64,000 nucleotides of DNA, from positions 62,001 through 126,000 of the forward strand of contig DATENM010000102.1 in assembly GCA_035275065.1 (NCBI GenBank), written 5' to 3'. Positions 20,200 through 28,488 of the stretch are shown here, piece after piece (within the stretch, counting starts at the first letter, position 1; each line of letters opens with the position of its first letter). The notes below the pieces were generated by a model. That model was given only the letters and a program-made list of their open reading frames with translations, did no database searches and had not been told where the DNA came from. The position numbers and the translations under genes are program-made. Origin of the DNA: Blastocatellia bacterium. Its GTDB lineage: Bacteria > Acidobacteriota > Blastocatellia > UBA7656.

Positions 20200-22155
20200 A
20201 TGACCTACTTTGAATCGCTGATCGCAATGGCCGAGCGCGCCGGGCTTCGCGCGCAAGCTTGCCACACTTTTCCAGACGTAAGATTCACTGCTCAACTGGC
20301 GCTGCCGTTCGAGGGCCTGCTGCCAGAAACCTATTCCGTCTGTGTGGCATCGCTCCCCTCCGGCGCGCAGGAACGCTTTGATCCGTTCAACGCAAAACGC
20401 AGAGACCGTCGCGCCCAGGAACGCCTGACCATGCAGCTCAAAGAGGCCGCCTGCCGACTTGACGACTCTGGTCTGATGTTCATCTATGGCCTGCCGCGCG
20501 AGCTGGCGCGGGCGGCGGTGGCGCTCGCAGAGACGTTGACGTTTCGCTACTGGATCGCCGTGCGAACCATGACGGCGACAAAGGCCGACGGCCTGCGGCC
20601 CGAGCATACAGGTTTGCTCGTTTTGGCAAAGCCGGGCGCGGCGCTTAACGCTTTGCGCATCCCTCACCCGCGTTGCCGCCACTGCGACCAGACGCTCAAG
20701 GACTGGGGCGGCAAGGCACACCTGATGCACCCCGAAGGCGTCAGGCTGTCGGATGTCTGGATGGACCTGATCGTTGATGCAAGCGACCTGATGCCTGCCG
20801 AGGTCTTCGAGCGTATTCTCGACCTCGCCGCAAGCCCGCAACGCCAATCGCTACTTCTGCTCTTTCCCGAAGAACTGCCGGCTCAGGCGACAACGGCTAG
20901 AGATTCGTCGCCGCTGATTCGTACCTTCGACCCCCTGGCCCATCAAGCGCCCCCTGGCGCTACCAGGCGGCGCGCCGTGCCGGATGATTTGCTTGATCGT
21001 TTGCACCGAGCGCCGTGTCTGGACGTGCTGCGCCGCATCCCTTCGGCAACCGTTGATCTGGCGTTTGCCGATCCCCCCTTCAATTTGACGAAAGGTTATG
21101 AAGGCTACACGGACGATCTGGCGGCGCGCGACTATCTCGGCTGGTGCAAGCGCTGGCTGGTTGAATACGAGCGGGTGTTGAAACCGGGGGGCGCGCTCTT
21201 TGTCCTGAATCTGCCGAAGTGGGCGGTTGGGTTGGCGGACTTTCTGTCGCGCAGCGCCAGCCTGTATTTGCAAAACTGGATTGTCTGGAATGCCCTGCCA
21301 GAGCCGAAAGGGGTGTTGATGCCGGCGCATTATGCGCTGCTTTATTTCACGAAAGGCGAGCGCCCGGCGCGGTTCAATTACTGCTCGATGGAACAGGGCT
21401 GGCAGCCGTTTGATGAAGCGGTATTCCCGCCTGACCGCGCCGACGTTTGCGCGCGCCGCTTCTGCCAGCGCCAGCGGCGCGCGTCGGCACAGCTCTGGCG
21501 CGGCGAACTGACTGATATCTGGCACGACATTCACCGCGAGCGCCGCCCGATCAAGAAGACCGCCGGCGAAAAGGCTCACCCCTGCGCTACGCCCGAACGC
21601 TTGCTCGACCGCATCATCCGGCTGGCGACGACGCCGGGCGACATTGTGCTGGACGCGTTCGCCGGCACAGGCACGTCGGCGCTGGTCGCCGAGCGCTTGA
21701 ATCGTCGCTATATTGGCATCGAGCAGGCCGACGAATATCTGCACGTCGCCGACCGGCGGTTGAGCGAGAAGCGCTCATCGTGGCAGCGCACCACCCGAGC
21801 AGTCGAGCGCGGCAGCGCATCAAAGCGGGCTCTACAACTTGAGCTTAAACGCCTGACCTTGATGCTCGGGCGATTGCCAACGCTGGCCGACATTGCGCGG
21901 CTATCGAAATTCACGCCGGCCATGTTCGAACAGGGATTCGATACCTGGAGCGAGGCGCTCAAGGCGGCGCGCAACGTCGTGGCATCTTTGCCTGATGTCG
22001 CGCAAGTATTGGTCGAGACCCAGCAGTTGGAAATGTTCGCGGCACAGCCGTTGAAGATCGCTGAAGGGACCGAAGGCGGCACCGTTGGCGTTTCAACGCC
22101 AACTGGAGCCGTCATCATAGAAGAAGATAACCCACCGACTTACCGGATCAGTTGA
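20200..22155 (+). CDS. Orphan DNA methyltransferase (beta-type, N6-Ade/N4-Cyt) with degenerate N-terminal copy and HNR repeat
   Basis: 651 residues. The active half (about 265-525) has motif IV ADPPFNLT (~290), a central region, and motif I DAFAGTGTSALVAERLNRRYIGIE (~485), the beta-class order; DPPF favours adenine-N6 methylation (inference). The N-terminal ~230 residues look like a decayed copy of the same fold: WIAVRTMTATKADGLRPEHTGLLVL mirrors WIVWNALPEPKGVLMPAHYALLYF, and it contains CRHCDQTLKDWGG...LSDVWMDL with a Cys pair, but no catalytic motif IV or glycine-rich motif I. The C-terminus (~547-595, LGRLPTLADIARLSKFTPAMFEQGFDTWSEALKAA) matches the homing-endonuclease-associated HNR repeat, probably a DNA-binding helix unit. 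No restriction enzyme gene is adjacent, so it is probably an orphan modifier. 7 nt separate it from the alaX gene. Confidence 0.85.
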   Translation: MTYFESLIAMAERAGLRAQACHTFPDVRFTAQLALPFEGLLPETYSVCVASLPSGAQERFDPFNAKRRDRRAQERLTMQLKEAACRLDDSGLMFIYGLPRELARAAVALAETLTFRYWIAVRTMTATKADGLRPEHTGLLVLAKPGAALNALRIPHPRCRHCDQTLKDWGGKAHLMHPEGVRLSDVWMDLIVDASDLMPAEVFERILDLAASPQRQSLLLLFPEELPAQATTARDSSPLIRTFDPLAHQAPPGATRRRAVPDDLLDRLHRAPCLDVLRRIPSATVDLAFADPPFNLTKGYEGYTDDLAARDYLGWCKRWLVEYERVLKPGGALFVLNLPKWAVGLADFLSRSASLYLQNWIVWNALPEPKGVLMPAHYALLYFTKGERPARFNYCSMEQGWQPFDEAVFPPDRADVCARRFCQRQRRASAQLWRGELTDIWHDIHRERRPIKKTAGEKAHPCATPERLLDRIIRLATTPGDIVLDAFAGTGTSALVAERLNRRYIGIEQADEYLHVADRRLSEKRSSWQRTTRAVERGSASKRALQLELKRLTLMLGRLPTLADIARLSKFTPAMFEQGFDTWSEALKAARNVVASLPDVAQVLVETQQLEMFAAQPLKIAEGTEGGTVGVSTPTGAVIIEEDNPPTYRIS

Positions 22156-22162
22156 GGCAACG

Positions 22163-23371
22163 ATGCAACCTACCGAAAAACTCTATTTCACCGATTCCGA
22201 TCTACTTGATTTCGCGGCCACCGTCATTGCCGTGCAAGCGGCAGGGCAAGCCGATGACGTGATACTGGATCGCACGGCCTTTTATCCGACCGGCGGCGGC
22301 CAGCCGAACGATACGGGGCGGCTTGATGAAGCTCGCGTTCTCGATGTGTTTGAAGACGACGCCGGCATGATTCATCACCTCGTCGAGCCGCAAGGGATCA
22401 TGGCCATCGGTCAAACGGTGCAAGGTCGCATAGATCGCGCGCGGCGGCTCGACCACTTGCAACAGCACAGCGGCCAGCACATCCTCTCGCAAGCGTTTGT
22501 GCAGGCGTGCGGCGCGGAAACCCGCTCGTTTCACCTTGGCGCACGCGCCTCGACGATTGACATCGAGCTGGCATCACCGACCGACGACCATATGCGCGCG
22601 GCTGAAGAGATTGCCAATGCCGTCATCTTTGAAGACCGCGCCATGCGCGTTCATCTGGTGAATGAAGCAGAGGCGCGGCAGTTGCCGCTGCGCAAAGAGG
22701 CCGCTGTCGAAGGGACGATTCGCGTCATCGAGATTACAGACTTCGACTGGTCGCCGTGCGGCGGCACGCACGCCAAACGCACTGGCCAGGTCGGCCTGAT
22801 CGCCATCAAAGGCTACGAGCGCGCCAAGAAAATGACGCGGGTGGAATTCGTCTGCGGCCATCGAGCGCTCAACGAGTACCGCGCAGTCAGTAAGACGGCG
22901 CTGGCGGTCGCTCAGTTGTTCAGCGCCGAGCGCGACACGACGCCAGAGCTGGTATCGCGCGCCTTGCAAGAGACCCGCTCGCTGAAGAAGCGCCTGCGCG
23001 AGTTGCTCGAAATCACGGCCGGCGTCGAAGCTTCAGAGATGCTGGCAGCGGCAACGTCGGTCGGGAATTTCAAACTGGTGCGTGCTGCCTTTGATGATCG
23101 TGACCTTGATGAAGTGCGGCTGCTGGCATCAAAGATCACCCAGAGCGAGGCGGCGGTGGCGCTATTGGGAACCCGAGAGGCGGGCGCGGCGCGGCTGGTC
23201 TTCGCGCGCTCGGCTTCGCTCGATCAGAACATGGGCCAGTTACTTGCGGAAGCCTGTCAGTTGTTGGGCGGGCGCGGCGGCGGCAGGCCAGAGCTAGCGC
23301 AAGGCGGCGGGCCGAATGCCGACAACTTAGAAGCGGCCATAAGCCTGGCAGCTGAAAAACTGCTGGCGTGA
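22163..23371 (+). CDS. AlaX-type alanyl-tRNA editing protein with DHHA1 domain
   Basis: 402 residues. The protein hydrolyses mischarged seryl- or glycyl-tRNA(Ala) in trans. The N-terminal part is the AlaRS-like second additional domain (FYPTGGGQPNDTGRL), then the editing core with the zinc-binding pair HLQQHSGQHIL (~97-107) and CGGTHAKRTGQVG (~199). A coiled linker (RSLKKRLRELLE) leads to a DHHA1-like C-terminal domain (LLGGRGGGRPELAQGGGPN), so this is the long AlaX form. No aminoacylation domain is present, which rules out alaS. It follows the methyltransferase gene by 7 nt and may be co-transcribed, without an obvious functional link. Confidence 0.9.
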   Translation: MQPTEKLYFTDSDLLDFAATVIAVQAAGQADDVILDRTAFYPTGGGQPNDTGRLDEARVLDVFEDDAGMIHHLVEPQGIMAIGQTVQGRIDRARRLDHLQQHSGQHILSQAFVQACGAETRSFHLGARASTIDIELASPTDDHMRAAEEIANAVIFEDRAMRVHLVNEAEARQLPLRKEAAVEGTIRVIEITDFDWSPCGGTHAKRTGQVGLIAIKGYERAKKMTRVEFVCGHRALNEYRAVSKTALAVAQLFSAERDTTPELVSRALQETRSLKKRLRELLEITAGVEASEMLAAATSVGNFKLVRAAFDDRDLDEVRLLASKITQSEAAVALLGTREAGAARLVFARSASLDQNMGQLLAEACQLLGGRGGGRPELAQGGGPNADNLEAAISLAAEKLLA

Positions 23372-23435
23372 GCGATCATGAATGATTCGGGGAAACTGCC
23401 GCAGAGGCTCGCTAGCGTGGGGGGAAGAAAGCGAC

Positions 23436-23813
23436 TCACTTGGCCAGGTACTTTGCCATCATATCGATCAGCATCGTGAAGTCTACGGGCTTCGGCGCGT
23501 AGTCTGTGCAGCCGGCGTCTTCGGCCTGCGTTTGAATGTCTATAAGGTCGTGGGCCGTCAAGGCGATGATCGGCACGCGCTTCATGGCATTGCTTTGGCG
23601 AATCTGCCGGGTGGCGCTCAATCCGTCGATGACCGGCAACGATAAATCCATCAGGATTAAGTCGGGCTTGTCGGCAAGCGCCCGCTCGATGGCCTGCGCG
23701 CCATCGGTGGCTTCGATGACTTCATAGCCTTCGAACTCTAACAGCTTGGACAGAGAGAAACGGCTGTCATCGAAATCGTCAACCAACAGGACACGCTTTG
23801 TAGAGTTCATCAT
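23436..23813 (-). CDS. Single-domain response regulator
   Basis: 125 residues forming one receiver domain and nothing else. The acidic pair D12-D13, the phospho-acceptor D56 (LILMDLSLP), the Thr in ALTAHD and the Lys in APKPVDF are all present. With no output domain it must act by protein contact, as CheY or Spo0F do. It stands alone on the minus strand, divergent from the PAS/DHp and NtrC-type genes, so it could be a phosphorelay partner of these (inference). ATG 23810 is an equally possible start. Confidence 0.9.
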   Translation of the reverse strand: MMNSTKRVLLVDDFDDSRFSLSKLLEFEGYEVIEATDGAQAIERALADKPDLILMDLSLPVIDGLSATRQIRQSNAMKRVPIIALTAHDLIDIQTQAEDAGCTDYAPKPVDFTMLIDMMAKYLAK

Positions 23814-24037
23814 TGATCTTCCCTTGTTCTAAGCGTCACTCGATCCCTAGTTTGACGAATCGGCGATCAAACGAGATGCCAATTCATTCGCTTATCATCT
23901 TTTTGCAACATCTTGGCTTTGACCCATCATTCCGCCAATCGTACACAAAGCAGTCACAGCCTTCGGCAAAAGCGTCTCGATATATTGCAGCGCCGGCGTA
24001 GAAACTGTCGATTCCTCGGCAATTTGCGCCCGCCTGC

Positions 24038-24053
24038 TGGCATACTGGTTGCC
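24038..24053 (+). promoter_or_regulatory. Candidate sigma-54 promoter
   Basis: TGGCAT-N5-TTGCC has the invariant GG and GC at the 12-nt spacing of sigma-54 promoters (consensus TGGCAC-N5-TTGCA/T; two mismatches). It lies in the 507-nt gap 23814-24320, about 270 nt upstream of the PAS/DHp gene whose partner encodes a sigma-54 activator, so autoregulation is plausible. The rest of the gap shows no other feature I can support. Confidence 0.5.
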
Positions 24054-24320
24054 TATTGTACGACGGGCAATCAATTTGTCAAATAGTCGTGCGTATCGCA
24101 AAGTGACGATCAAATGATAAACCGGCAGAGGTTCTTAAGAAAGACTTTAATTACAGTATACACTTGTTGCCTATCGCCATGCCGGGCACGAGACGAATTG
24201 ATTCGCTGAAAGTCCGGAAGGAGCTTGCTTCATCACTCTTCCGCCGCAATTCAAACCAGACGAGCGCTGAAATGGCCGCCTTTGGCTTGTTGATTGGCGA
24301 AACCGATTGGATTGATAGAT

Positions 24321-24875
24321 ATGACCGCACACGATTTTAGTGACGTCCCCCGCCTGAGCGACCCGACACTTGTAGTCTGCGATGCCGCGGGCAGAATTCT
24401 TGCGATTTCGGCGAACGCGCCGAAATCGCTTATCGTCTGCTCGCCGGTCGGCCACAAGCACTTTACTGAGGTCTTCGGCGAAAGTTCAGCCATCACCCGA
24501 TGGCTGACGAATCATCTCGGGCAAGGGCGACGCGCCGGCGATTACTTCGCCGAGCAGCAGGTCGAAAACGGCGCTGAAGTGTTGCACCTGCGCTTGGAGT
24601 CGCTGACCTGCGATGAAGAGTTGTACGGCTTCGCCTTGACGCTGACGCCGGCCAATCAGCGCGCCGGCACGCATCTGGAAGAAGGCGACGCGGTGGTTTA
24701 TCGCAAGCAGTGGCACGAGATCAAGAACGCCATCGGCGCGATGAAACTCTATGCCACCTTTCTGACACGGAAACTGCCCGAAGGCGACGAGCGCCAGACG
24801 GTCGAGAAGATGCTCGCCGGGATCAACGGGCTGAACGATTACCTAGCCAAAATTCGCAGAGGTGAAACCCAGTGA
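24321..24875 (+). CDS. PAS plus HisKA-like (DHp) protein lacking an ATPase domain
   Basis: ATG 24321 gives 184 residues; an in-frame TTG at 24294 would add nine. Residues ~10-110 look like a PAS sensor (LVVCDAAGRILAISANAPKSL). Residues ~125-180 resemble a histidine-kinase dimerisation helix pair with an H-box, KQWHEIKNAIGAMKLYATFL, which parallels the HEIRNPL motif of kinases. The reading frame ends right after the second helix, so there is no HATPase_c domain. The protein therefore cannot autophosphorylate alone; it may be a phosphotransfer or docking protein for another kinase, or a phosphatase of the receiver next door. Its stop codon overlaps the GTG start of the NtrC-type activator gene by 4 nt, so the two are translationally coupled. 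Confidence 0.75.
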   Translation: MTAHDFSDVPRLSDPTLVVCDAAGRILAISANAPKSLIVCSPVGHKHFTEVFGESSAITRWLTNHLGQGRRAGDYFAEQQVENGAEVLHLRLESLTCDEELYGFALTLTPANQRAGTHLEEGDAVVYRKQWHEIKNAIGAMKLYATFLTRKLPEGDERQTVEKMLAGINGLNDYLAKIRRGETQ

Positions 24876-26248
24876 AGACACGAGGCAACATTCTGGTCAT
24901 TGATGACGAGGAGCCGATTCTCGATTCGCTCCGATTAAACCTGACGCAATCAGGTTATAGCTGCACGACGGCGCGCAACGGCCAGGAAGGGATCGCGCTG
25001 TTTGAAAACGGCGAATTCGACCTGGTGCTGTGCGACCTGCAACTCCCCGATATGTCCGGCACAGACGTGACTCGCAGGCTGCGCGAAATGCGCGAGTCCA
25101 TCGAAGTGATTATCATCAGCGGCTACGGCTCGGTGGCCAACGCCGTTGATGCCACCAAGGCGGGGGCCTTCCATTTCGTCGAAAAGCCTTTTGAGTTCGA
25201 CGCCCTGCAAGTGCTGATCGAGCGCGCCCTGGAGCGCAAGACGCTGATTGAGCAGAGCGACCAGTTGCGCCGCACCTTGCAGCAACGCACCACCTATAGC
25301 GACATTGTCGGGCGCTCGAAACAGATGCAGAACATCTTCGAGATGATCGAGGCGGTCGCCAAGAGCGACGCCAACATTCTGATCGTCGGCGAATCGGGGA
25401 CCGGCAAGGAGTTGATCGCCAACGCCATCCACTATAACTCGCACCGCGCCAAGGGGCCGTTCGTCAAAGTTAATTGCGCGGCGCTGCCGAAGGAGTTGAT
25501 CGAGAGCGAGCTATTCGGCCACACCAAGGGCGCGTTTACCGGCGCGGCGCGCGACAAAGAGGGCTTGATCGCGCGCGCTAATGGCGGCTCGCTGCTGTTG
25601 GACGAAATCGCCGAGATGCCGCTCGAATTGCAGCCGAAGCTATTGCGTGCCCTTCAGGAGCGCGTCTTTTATCGCCTCGGCAGCGAGCGCCCCGTCGAGG
25701 TGGACTTCCGGCTGGTCTGTTCGACGAACCGCAATCCGCCCGAAGCGGTGCGCAGCGGCGCCTTGCGCGAAGACCTCTACTACCGCATCTCGACGATCAC
25801 CATCGAAGTGCCGCCGCTCAAGGAGCGCGCCGAAGACGTACAGTTGCTCGCCGACCATTTTCTCAACCTCTTCGCCGATAAGTACGCGAAGCCTGTGCGC
25901 AGCTTCTCGCAGCCCGCCGTGTCGGCGATGTACAACTATCACTGGCCGGGCAACGTGCGTGAATTAGAATCGGCCATCGAGCGCGCTGTCTTACTGTCAA
26001 AAGGCGATGCGATTGAGCCGACCGATCTGCCGTTTACGGCGATGGAAACGCCGACCATGAGTGCCGCGCACAACAACGATTTCCACGTGCCCGCGGATAT
26101 GAAGTTGGAAGATATCGAGCGCGAGGTGATCTTCCAAACCTTGAAGCGGACTAAAGGCAACAAGCAGGCGGCGGCCAACATGCTCGGCATTTACCGTCCG
26201 CGCCTTTACAGCAAAATCCGCAAATACAACCTGACTGAGTTCATGTAA
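24872..26248 (+). CDS. NtrC-family sigma-54-dependent response regulator
   Basis: 458 residues from a GTG start overlapping the upstream stop codon. Receiver domain 1-120 with D11-D12 and phospho-acceptor D55 (LVLCDLQLP); AAA+ domain ~145-385 with Walker A GESGTGKE, the sigma-54 contact loop GAFTGA intact, Walker B LLLDEIAEM and arginine fingers; C-terminal Fis-type helix-turn-helix (EREVIFQTLKRTKGNKQAAANMLGIYRPRLYSKIRKY). Phosphorylation should drive ATP-dependent opening of sigma-54 promoters. The likely phospho-donor is not its coupled neighbour, which lacks a kinase domain. Targets may include the site at 24038. Confidence 0.93.
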   Translation: MKTRGNILVIDDEEPILDSLRLNLTQSGYSCTTARNGQEGIALFENGEFDLVLCDLQLPDMSGTDVTRRLREMRESIEVIIISGYGSVANAVDATKAGAFHFVEKPFEFDALQVLIERALERKTLIEQSDQLRRTLQQRTTYSDIVGRSKQMQNIFEMIEAVAKSDANILIVGESGTGKELIANAIHYNSHRAKGPFVKVNCAALPKELIESELFGHTKGAFTGAARDKEGLIARANGGSLLLDEIAEMPLELQPKLLRALQERVFYRLGSERPVEVDFRLVCSTNRNPPEAVRSGALREDLYYRISTITIEVPPLKERAEDVQLLADHFLNLFADKYAKPVRSFSQPAVSAMYNYHWPGNVRELESAIERAVLLSKGDAIEPTDLPFTAMETPTMSAAHNNDFHVPADMKLEDIEREVIFQTLKRTKGNKQAAANMLGIYRPRLYSKIRKYNLTEFM

Positions 26249-26249
26249 A

Positions 26250-26440
26250 GATTTCGGGTTTTCATGGTTTAGCGCGACGCGCCGGCGATTTTGGATTTTG
26301 GATTGCATAGTTAAACGGTGAGCGGTCAGGTTCGACTGCTCTGTTGGTGGAGTTGTGTAGCTATGCGTATACAGAGTCGGAACATCCAAAATTGCCGCGC
26401 GAAGCGCATCTCCTGCCATGAAAATCGAGAATCCAAGATT
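26250..26440. repeat. Degenerate long palindromic element with TTTTGGA units
   Basis: Left arm about 26250-26306 (gttttcatgg...gcgattttggattttgg) is an imperfect inverse of about 26376-26440 (ccaaaattgccgcgcgaagcgc...ccatgaaaatcgagaatcc). TTTTGGA occurs twice in tandem on the left. It fills the gap between the activator and the Ser/Thr kinase genes and looks like a decayed relative of the other hairpin elements. Confidence 0.55.
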
Positions 26441-26443
26441 CCC

Positions 26444-26493
26444 TGGGGTGTGAGATGAGTATGAATAATGGGGTGTGAGATGAGTACGAATAA
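26444..26493 (+). repeat. 25-bp tandem duplication over the kinase start
   Basis: 26444-26468 and 26469-26493 are the same 25-mer with a single T/C difference. Each copy holds ggggtgtgag followed by an ATG, so the kinase gene has a duplicated translation start signal; only the second ATG (26480) is in frame with the kinase, the first reads to an early stop. Confidence 0.85.
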
Positions 26494-28321
26494 CGAAACG
26501 GTGGATTTGGCAGCCAACGATGGCATGGCGCTCGTCGGCAGAACTCTCGAAGATAAGTATCGCCTCGAAGCGCTGCTCGGCTCCGGCGGCATGTGTTATG
26601 TGTACCGCGCCACTCACATGCAGATGGGCAAGCAGGTCGCTGTCAAAATTCTCAAGCCGCCTCTCGCCGCCGACACGGCGCTCAGTCAGCGCTTCGAGCA
26701 GGAGGCGCGCGCCGCCTCGCGCATCCATCATCCCAACGCCATCAACGTCATGGATTATGGCATCGGCGAAGGCAATACGCCGTTCATCGTCATGGAGTAT
26801 GTCAACGGCATCACGCTCGGCGAGTTGATTCGGCAACAGGGCGCGCTGTCGCTCGACCGCGCCTCCAACATCCTCCGGCAAATCTGTGGCGCGCTTGACG
26901 CCGCGCACGCCGTGGGCGTCATTCATCGCGACATCAAGCCCGACAACATCATCATCGGCGATTACGGCAACTCTGACTGGGTCGAGGTCGTTGACTTCGG
27001 CGTCGCCAAGATTCGCGAGGACTTGAATCGCCGCGTCGCGTTGACCGGCGACAACGTCCTTGTCGGCACGCCGCGCTATATGTCGCCGGAGCAATGCGAA
27101 GAGCACCCGGTTGATGCGCGCAGCGACATCTACTCGCTGGGTGTCGTGCTTTATGAGATGCTCGCCGGCTCGACGCCCTTCAAGTGGGATTCGTCCACGC
27201 GCCTGCTGGTGGCGCATGTGACAGAGCCTCCCGAACCATTGCGGGCGCAGCGCCCAGACATCCCGGCGGCGGTTGAAGCTGTCGTCATGCAGGCGCTCGA
27301 AAAAGACCCCGACCGCCGCCCGCAAAGCGCCGGCGAGTTTGCACGCATGTTTGAAGAAGCGGCGCAACTCGGACAGCCGGTGCGTGCCACAGGCAACCGC
27401 GGCGGCGCCTTCTCGCGCATTCAAGTCCCGCTCGGCAATGAGCCCCCGGCGGCGACGACCGCTGCCGTCGACGGGGACGATGAAGCCACTGTCGTGCGCC
27501 CGCGCCCGGCAGCCCTCAGCCGCATAGACACGCCCGTTGATGGGCGCGTCAACACACCGCCGGCAGGCGTCGCGGCAGACGTTTACGTTCGCCCGGATCG
27601 TTATCCGGGCACGCCCTACGTGGTCGCGACCCGTGACCATCGCAGCTCGACGGTCATCTGGGTAGCAGTTATCGGTGTGTTGATCGCTGCGGGCATCGCG
27701 GCCTATCTCGTCTTCGGCAATCGCTGGTTCGGCGCGACGACGACGCGCGAAGCGATCATTGACGCGCAGCAGTCGGTGACCACGGCGCTGGCGCTGGTCG
27801 AACTGCTGCCGAAAGATCATCCGCTCCGCACCTACTCATCGAACCTGCGCGAATGGCAGGGCGAGTTAAAAGTCTATGCACAGGCCAACAACAACGATCC
27901 GCAGGTGACGCAGCGCGCCGAGGGTTATCGTCAGAAGGCGGATGACATCGCCGCACAGACGCGCACCGCGCTGGCCTCGCTTGGCCGAGAAGTGCCGGCG
28001 AACATCAACGCGCCGGCGCCCAGCAGCAGTGCGTCGGCAGGTGTGGCGCCGCCAACTGAAGAGCGACCAGCGGGCGAAGCCCCGGCGAATGCCAACCGGC
28101 ATCACGCCTCGGCGAACCACAACGAGGCTGACGCGGATGAAGAGGAAGCCGCGCAGAAACCAGAGGAGACCCCCAACGCTAACGCCAATCGCCGCCGTCG
28201 CGCCGAGCCGCCCGCGGTCGAGCCTGTGCAGTCGCCCGACGCGCCGCAGAACGCCAACCGCCGTAAAGATCGCACCCCACCGAAAGTAAACCCGGTGAAC
28301 AGCAACGAGAATTATGAATAG
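26480..28321 (+). CDS. Membrane-anchored Ser/Thr protein kinase (PknB-like)
   Basis: 613 residues from ATG 26480. The Hanks-type kinase domain spans about 14-275: glycine loop GSGGMCYVYRA (~34), VAVKIL lysine (~54), catalytic loop IHRDIKPDN (~150), DFGVAKI (~172), activation segment TPRYMSPEQC and SDIYSLGVVLYEMLAG. All catalytic residues are intact. A Pro/Ala-rich linker leads to one membrane helix (TVIWVAVIGVLIAAGIAAYLVFG, ~390-412). The outer part is helical (~415-500), followed by a low-complexity tail rich in Asn, Ala, Pro, Glu and Arg (NANANRRRRAEPP). The kinase domain should be cytoplasmic and the tail outside. Substrates unknown. Confidence 0.92.
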   Translation: MSTNNETVDLAANDGMALVGRTLEDKYRLEALLGSGGMCYVYRATHMQMGKQVAVKILKPPLAADTALSQRFEQEARAASRIHHPNAINVMDYGIGEGNTPFIVMEYVNGITLGELIRQQGALSLDRASNILRQICGALDAAHAVGVIHRDIKPDNIIIGDYGNSDWVEVVDFGVAKIREDLNRRVALTGDNVLVGTPRYMSPEQCEEHPVDARSDIYSLGVVLYEMLAGSTPFKWDSSTRLLVAHVTEPPEPLRAQRPDIPAAVEAVVMQALEKDPDRRPQSAGEFARMFEEAAQLGQPVRATGNRGGAFSRIQVPLGNEPPAATTAAVDGDDEATVVRPRPAALSRIDTPVDGRVNTPPAGVAADVYVRPDRYPGTPYVVATRDHRSSTVIWVAVIGVLIAAGIAAYLVFGNRWFGATTTREAIIDAQQSVTTALALVELLPKDHPLRTYSSNLREWQGELKVYAQANNNDPQVTQRAEGYRQKADDIAAQTRTALASLGREVPANINAPAPSSSASAGVAPPTEERPAGEAPANANRHHASANHNEADADEEEAAQKPEETPNANANRRRRAEPPAVEPVQSPDAPQNANRRKDRTPPKVNPVNSNENYE

Positions 28322-28425
28322 GGGCCAGGGGCTAGGGGGAAACGGAAGCGCTTCGCGCCTTTCTCTACTAGCCTCTAACCCCTATTTCCTAGTCCCCAGC
28401 CCCTAGCCCCCTAATCCCTGGCCCC
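28322..28425. repeat. Palindromic GGGGCTA-heptamer element
   Basis: Left arm 28322-28339 (gggccaggggctaggggg) and right arm 28391-28425 (agtccccagcccctagccccc...) are inverted heptamer arrays around a spacer containing aaacggaagcgcttcgcgcctttc. It begins at the last base of the kinase stop codon and covers most of the gap to the M16 peptidase gene. Confidence 0.8.
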
Positions 28426-28488
28426 TTCTCCGCAGAGGGTTGTTTGCGCCTGCTTAAAGGCGCGTGATACGATTCGCCTCTGGGAGCA

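Noticed and set aside
23866..23883. Sigma-54-like site on the minus strand upstream of the 23813 receiver gene
   Set aside because: TGGCAT-N5-TTGAT lacks the GC of the -12 box.
24179..24343. Possible 54-codon small ORF ahead of the PAS/DHp gene
   Set aside because: It overlaps the preferred start at 24321, has no clear ribosome site and a composition that does not resemble protein.
25997..27820. Long minus-strand frame of about 607 codons opposite the activator and Ser/Thr kinase genes
   Set aside because: It is antisense to two genes with clear motifs and is a by-product of high GC; the product has no recognisable domain.
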